The notes under the pieces are model-generated. The model had not been told where the DNA came from, searched no databases, and saw nothing but the letters and a program-made list of their open reading frames with translations. Both the position numbers and the translations under genes were made by a program. This document shows, one piece after another, positions 60,534 through 64,000 of a stretch of 64,000 bases of DNA. Source of the DNA: Promicromonospora sp. Populi (GTDB taxonomy: Bacteria; Actinomycetota; Actinomycetes; Actinomycetales; Cellulomonadaceae); NCBI RefSeq assembly GCF_041081105.1, contig NZ_CP163528.1, positions 2,728,001 through 2,792,000 of the forward strand, read 5' to 3'. Within the stretch, counting starts at the first letter, position 1. Each line of letters starts with the position of its first letter.

Positions 60534-63191
60534 CTAGTCCGTAGCCAGGGCGGTCAGCGGGCGGGTGCGGGTGGCAGCTCTTGCGGGGATCACCGAGGCG
60601 GCCAGGCCGGCGACCAGGGCCACGGCCAGGACGGTGGTGATCTCGGCCCACGGGACCACGAGCGGCACCCGGCCGAGGACGGACAGCGCAGTGGTGGCGC
60701 CCGCCCACCCGTACACCAGGCCGAGCACAACGCCGAGCACCGCACCCACTGCCGCGATGACCAGGCCCTCGACGGCGAGCGTCGCCCGGAGCTGGCCCTT
60801 GGAGAGCCCGATGGCCCGCAGCACGGCGTTCTCCCGGGTGCGGTCGATGACGGACAGCGACAGGGTGTTGGCCACGCCGATCAGGGCGATGAGCACGGCG
60901 ACGGCGAGCAGCCCGACCACTATCGAGAGGATCGCGTCGATGATCTGCTGATAGGCCGACCGTTCGACGACGATCCCGGCGATCCCGACCGTCTCCCCGG
61001 TGGTGGAGACCGCCTCCTGCACGGCGGAGACGACCTGACCGGCGTCGCGGCCGTCGTCGACCGCCGCCCACACCTCGCCGGCCGCCAGTCCCGGGGCGAA
61101 GGCCGCGAGGTCCTGCGGCGTCACATAGGCCCGGTCGGCCTGGGAGTCGGTGTGCGCGACGTCCAGCGTGATCTCGCCGCCCGGCCCGGTGAGCTCAAGG
61201 GTGTCGAGGCCTTCCAGGCCGTACAGCGTGGCCGCCCGTTCCGGGACGACGACGGTGCCGGGCCGCAGCCGTTCGGCGTCGACCGGCGTGTTCGCGACGG
61301 ACCGCAGGTCCGCCGGGTCGACGGCGGCGACCTGCACCGGCCGGCCCTCGTCCGCCCGCTGGGCGGACACGTTCGTCACCTCGATCACGGCACCGAGCCC
61401 GTCGACGCCGTCCAGGGCGTTGATCACGGCGGCGGGCACCGCGGTGGCCGCACCGGTGTCGTCGTACGTGGTGCTGGTGACCTGGAGGTCGACGGGGAAG
61501 CGCGCGTCCAGCTCGTCGTCCATGGCGACGCGCGCGCTGGCGGCCCCCGTCGTCATCATGGAGACGAGCGTGACGCCGATGAGCAGCGCGGTGGACGTCG
61601 CGGCCGTGCGGCGCGGGTTGCGCAGCGCGTTGGCCGAGGCCAGGCGGGCCGCCGGACCCCCGACGCCCGCGAGCCTGCCGAAGGTGGCGGCGACCTGGGG
61701 CAGCCAGAAGACTGAGCCGACGATGACGCCGACGAACGACACGGAGCCGCCGAGCACCGTGGCGAACAGCCCGGCGTCGATCCGGCCGGCCATCCCGAGG
61801 GCCACACCGACGGCCATCGCCGCGAGCCCGCCGAGCGTGGCGATCCCGGCGAACACCGCCCGGGCACGGCCGGTCCCAGAGGCCCCGGGGGCGTCAGCGG
61901 GACGCAGGGCGGCGAGCGGGGCGACGTGTGACGCGGCCCGCGCCGGGGCGAGCGCCGCGGCCAGCGTCACGAGCAGGCCCACACCGAGCGGCACGAGGAG
62001 CTCGGCGGCGGTCGGGACGACCGTCCGCGGCAGCGCCACCCCGAGGTCGAAGCTCGGCGCGACCAGGAGTCCGGCCTGCACGAGCAGGGACCCGACGACG
62101 ACCCCCGCCACCGAGGCGAGGACACCGAGGATCGCCGCCTCCAGCAGGACGCTCCGGTAGACCTGCCCGGTGCTGGCGCCCACGCAGCGCAGCAGGGCGA
62201 GCGTGTGCGACCGCTGCGCGACGAGGACCTGGAAGGTGTTGGTGATGACGAGCCCCGCCACCACCAGGGACACCGCGGCCAGCGCCAGGGCGAACACGAG
62301 GTAGAGGATGTTCTGGCCGCCCGAGATCGCCGAGACCACATCCTCCGCGTACTCCTCGGGGGTGGTGACCCCGGTCGCGGTCGGGACGGCGGCGGCGAGG
62401 GCGGCCCGGGCAGTGGCGAGGGCGGCTGTGTCGTCGGCCGCGCCGTCTGCTGCGCCGTCGGCCCCGCCGGCGGGCTGGTCGAGGGCGACGACCAGCGTCC
62501 GCATGCCTGGCGGCCCGGCGGCACCCGCCTCGGCGGCGAGGCGCTTCTCCAGCGCCTCCGGGGTGACGACGGCGACGCCGCCGCCCGCGGCAAAGGTGCC
62601 CAGCGGGTCGTCGACGAGGCCGGACACCGTCAGCTGCTCGCTGACCTCCTGGCCGCCGTAGCACTCGGCGCCGTTCTCGTCCGTAGCGGGCCGGCCGCCC
62701 CGCAGGCAGCGGGTCGACGCGATGGTGTCGCCCACGCCCACCCCGAAGAGCTCGGCGACCTCCACGGGGAGCACCAGGCGGTCGGGACCGTCCGCCCAGG
62801 CGCCGTCGGCCAGGACCAGCGGCGACAGCCGCGGGTCCGAGGGGGTCGCGACGAGCGACTGGTAGACGGTCCTGCCGCCGTGGCTGAGCTCCGCGTAAGC
62901 GCCGCGGAACCCGTCGGCCGCCGCTACCCCGTCTACCGCGCGTACCGCGTCGACGTCCGCCGAGGTCATGTTTCCCCCACGGTCGAAGACCACGAGGTCC
63001 GCGTCGGCGTACTGTGCGGCGACCTGGTCGTACGTGGTGCGGGTGATGACGGTGCCCGCCTGCAGCGTCGCGGCCACGAACGCGGTGCTGATGACGATGG
63101 CGACACCTGCGGCGGCGAGCCGGCCGGCGCTGCGGCGCATCTGGGCCAGCGCGAGGCGGACGGTGGGGTCGGTGCTCGGCACGCGAGTCAC
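60534..63191 (-). CDS. MacB/FtsX-type ABC transporter permease
   Basis: An 885-residue permease with two FtsX-like halves. The first helix (AAAGVAIVISTAFVAATLQAG) is followed by an outer domain to about residue 285, then helices, NALRNPRRTAATSTALLIGVTL starting the second half, another outer domain, and three C-terminal helices. NTFQVLVAQRSHTLALLRCVGAS and NTLSLSVIDRTRENAVLRAIGLS are the coupling-type segments of the halves. GTG 63191 lies 46 bases after the ATPase stop, so both are one operon. Such systems move lipids, peptides or antibiotics. Confidence 0.9.
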   Translation of the reverse strand: MTRVPSTDPTVRLALAQMRRSAGRLAAAGVAIVISTAFVAATLQAGTVITRTTYDQVAAQYADADLVVFDRGGNMTSADVDAVRAVDGVAAADGFRGAYAELSHGGRTVYQSLVATPSDPRLSPLVLADGAWADGPDRLVLPVEVAELFGVGVGDTIASTRCLRGGRPATDENGAECYGGQEVSEQLTVSGLVDDPLGTFAAGGGVAVVTPEALEKRLAAEAGAAGPPGMRTLVVALDQPAGGADGAADGAADDTAALATARAALAAAVPTATGVTTPEEYAEDVVSAISGGQNILYLVFALALAAVSLVVAGLVITNTFQVLVAQRSHTLALLRCVGASTGQVYRSVLLEAAILGVLASVAGVVVGSLLVQAGLLVAPSFDLGVALPRTVVPTAAELLVPLGVGLLVTLAAALAPARAASHVAPLAALRPADAPGASGTGRARAVFAGIATLGGLAAMAVGVALGMAGRIDAGLFATVLGGSVSFVGVIVGSVFWLPQVAATFGRLAGVGGPAARLASANALRNPRRTAATSTALLIGVTLVSMMTTGAASARVAMDDELDARFPVDLQVTSTTYDDTGAATAVPAAVINALDGVDGLGAVIEVTNVSAQRADEGRPVQVAAVDPADLRSVANTPVDAERLRPGTVVVPERAATLYGLEGLDTLELTGPGGEITLDVAHTDSQADRAYVTPQDLAAFAPGLAAGEVWAAVDDGRDAGQVVSAVQEAVSTTGETVGIAGIVVERSAYQQIIDAILSIVVGLLAVAVLIALIGVANTLSLSVIDRTRENAVLRAIGLSKGQLRATLAVEGLVIAAVGAVLGVVLGLVYGWAGATTALSVLGRVPLVVPWAEITTVLAVALVAGLAASVIPARAATRTRPLTALATD

Positions 63192-63237
63192 TCCCTCGCG
63201 AGTGCCGCCACCGGGAGGTCAGGTGTGGGCCCGGCCA

Positions 63238-64000
63238 TCAGGCAGCCGCCCCTCTGGTGACGATGGCGGGTTCGAGGGTGCGTAGGGCGTCCAGGCCGGC
63301 CATCGCGGACTCGGGTGTCGGGTCGGAGATGTCGCCCGCGATCCGGCCGTCCGCGATCAATACCACCCGGTCCGCGTACGCGGCCGCCGACGGGTCATGC
63401 GTGACCATGATGATCGTGCGCCCCAGCTCCCGGACCGAACGCCGCAGGAAGGACAGGACCTCGGCGCCGGAGCGGGAGTCGAGGTTGCCGGTCGGCTCGT
63501 CCGCGAACACCACGTCCGGCTGCGCGATCAACGCCCGGGCGATCGCGACGCGCTGCTGCTGCCCGCCCGAGAGCTCCCCGGGGCGGTGGGTCAACCGGCC
63601 ACCCAGCCCGAGGGTCTCGATCAGGGTGTTGAACCAGGCCCGGTCCACCGTGCCGCCGGCCAGCTCGACCGGCAGGGTGATGTTCTGCTCCGCGGTAAAC
63701 ATCGGCAACAGGTTGAACTGCTGGAACACGAACCCCACCCGGTCGCGACGCAACCGCGTCAGCGCCTTGTCCCCCAGACCGGTGATCTCCGTCTCCCCGA
63801 GAAACGCCTGCCCACCCGTGGCGGTGTCCAACCCGGCCAGCAGGTGCATCAGCGTCGACTTACCCGACCCCGACGGCCCCATGATCGCGGTAAACCGACC
63901 CTGCTCGAAGTCAACATCCACCCCGTCCAACGCCCGCACCACCGCCTCACCCCCGCCATACGTCTTCGCCAGACCCCGAGCACGAACAGCACGAGTTGTG
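63238..64000 (-). CDS. MacB/LolD-type ABC transporter ATPase, 5' end beyond window
   Basis: The visible 253 residues are an ATP-binding subunit: Walker A MGPSGSGKST, Q-loop VFQQFNLLP, signature LSGGQQQRVAIARAL, Walker B VVFADEPTGNLDS and switch VTHD. The frame continues to the window edge and reads RARGLAKTYGGGEAVVRALDGV, a normal start of such a subunit, so the gene begins at or beyond 64000 and an internal GTG at 63942 is not the start. It drives the adjacent permease. Confidence 0.95.
   Translation of the reverse strand, partial: TTRAVRARGLAKTYGGGEAVVRALDGVDVDFEQGRFTAIMGPSGSGKSTLMHLLAGLDTATGGQAFLGETEITGLGDKALTRLRRDRVGFVFQQFNLLPMFTAEQNITLPVELAGGTVDRAWFNTLIETLGLGGRLTHRPGELSGGQQQRVAIARALIAQPDVVFADEPTGNLDSRSGAEVLSFLRRSVRELGRTIIMVTHDPSAAAYADRVVLIADGRIAGDISDPTPESAMAGLDALRTLEPAIVTRGAAA

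Overview
The window is high-GC actinobacterial DNA. It carries a WhiB regulator, two LytR-CpsA-Psr (LCP) proteins, DUF3499, DUF5719 and TIGR03089 proteins, many GTG starts and many promoters sitting directly on start codons. The order manA / Trm112-manB / DUF3499 / metallopeptidase-like / whiB / TIGR03089 / LCP / purE-purK matches the conserved actinobacterial neighbourhood known in Mycobacterium tuberculosis (manA to purK). A member of the Micrococcales, perhaps near Cellulomonadaceae or Promicromonosporaceae, is the best guess; the genus is not determinable by eye. I saw no tRNA, rRNA, CRISPR array or insertion sequence.

Layout. 1-4.4 kb: a small membrane protein, a HIT-family protein, a PIN toxin with its HTH antitoxin and a tandem-repeat operator, a YtcJ-like amidohydrolase coupled to a PaiB-like FMN protein. 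4.4-9.9 kb: three acyltransferase-3 membrane proteins, two with SGNH esterase-like tails. 10-11.6 kb: a secreted subtilase. 11.6-16.3 kb: cysQ-cysD-cysN facing a CysC-type APS kinase that is preceded by two tiny coupled ORFs. 16.4-31.2 kb: a surface-glycan locus with a Wzm/Wzt exporter, sialyltransferase-like and other glycosyltransferases, NeuB, a NeuA-HAD fusion, two pyruvyltransferase-like proteins, a GT42-GT8 fusion and a sulfotransferase. 31.3-36.1 kb: SpoIID-like protein, Trm112-like, manB, manA, DUF3499. 36.1-44.1 kb: an inserted block with a frameshifted flippase-like gene, two glycosyltransferases and three DUF2142 membrane proteins. 44.2-54.3 kb: degenerate metallopeptidase, DUF5719, a giant GT2 membrane protein, WhiB, TIGR03089, two LCP proteins. 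54.3-64 kb: purE-purK behind an OmpR-type two-component system, a NarL-type two-component system, and a MacB-like ABC transporter that runs off the right edge.

How the genes fit together. NeuB and NeuA would make a CMP-activated nonulosonic (sialic-like) acid. The GT42-GT8 fusion and the GT52-like protein could transfer it. CysD/CysN/CysC make PAPS and CysQ removes PAP; no PAPS/APS reductase is present here and a sulfotransferase is, so the module looks built for sulfation. The Wzm/Wzt pair would export the glycan, and acyltransferases, pyruvyltransferases and LCP ligases could decorate and anchor it. My main hypothesis is a sialylated, sulfated, possibly pyruvylated and O-acetylated surface polymer. 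This is inferred from family resemblance and proximity.

Two genome-style features recur. A TANNNT -10 element lies 6 nt (sometimes 7-8) before the start codon of at least a dozen genes, implying leaderless mRNAs. Very long, near-perfect hairpins sit at several convergent gene ends.
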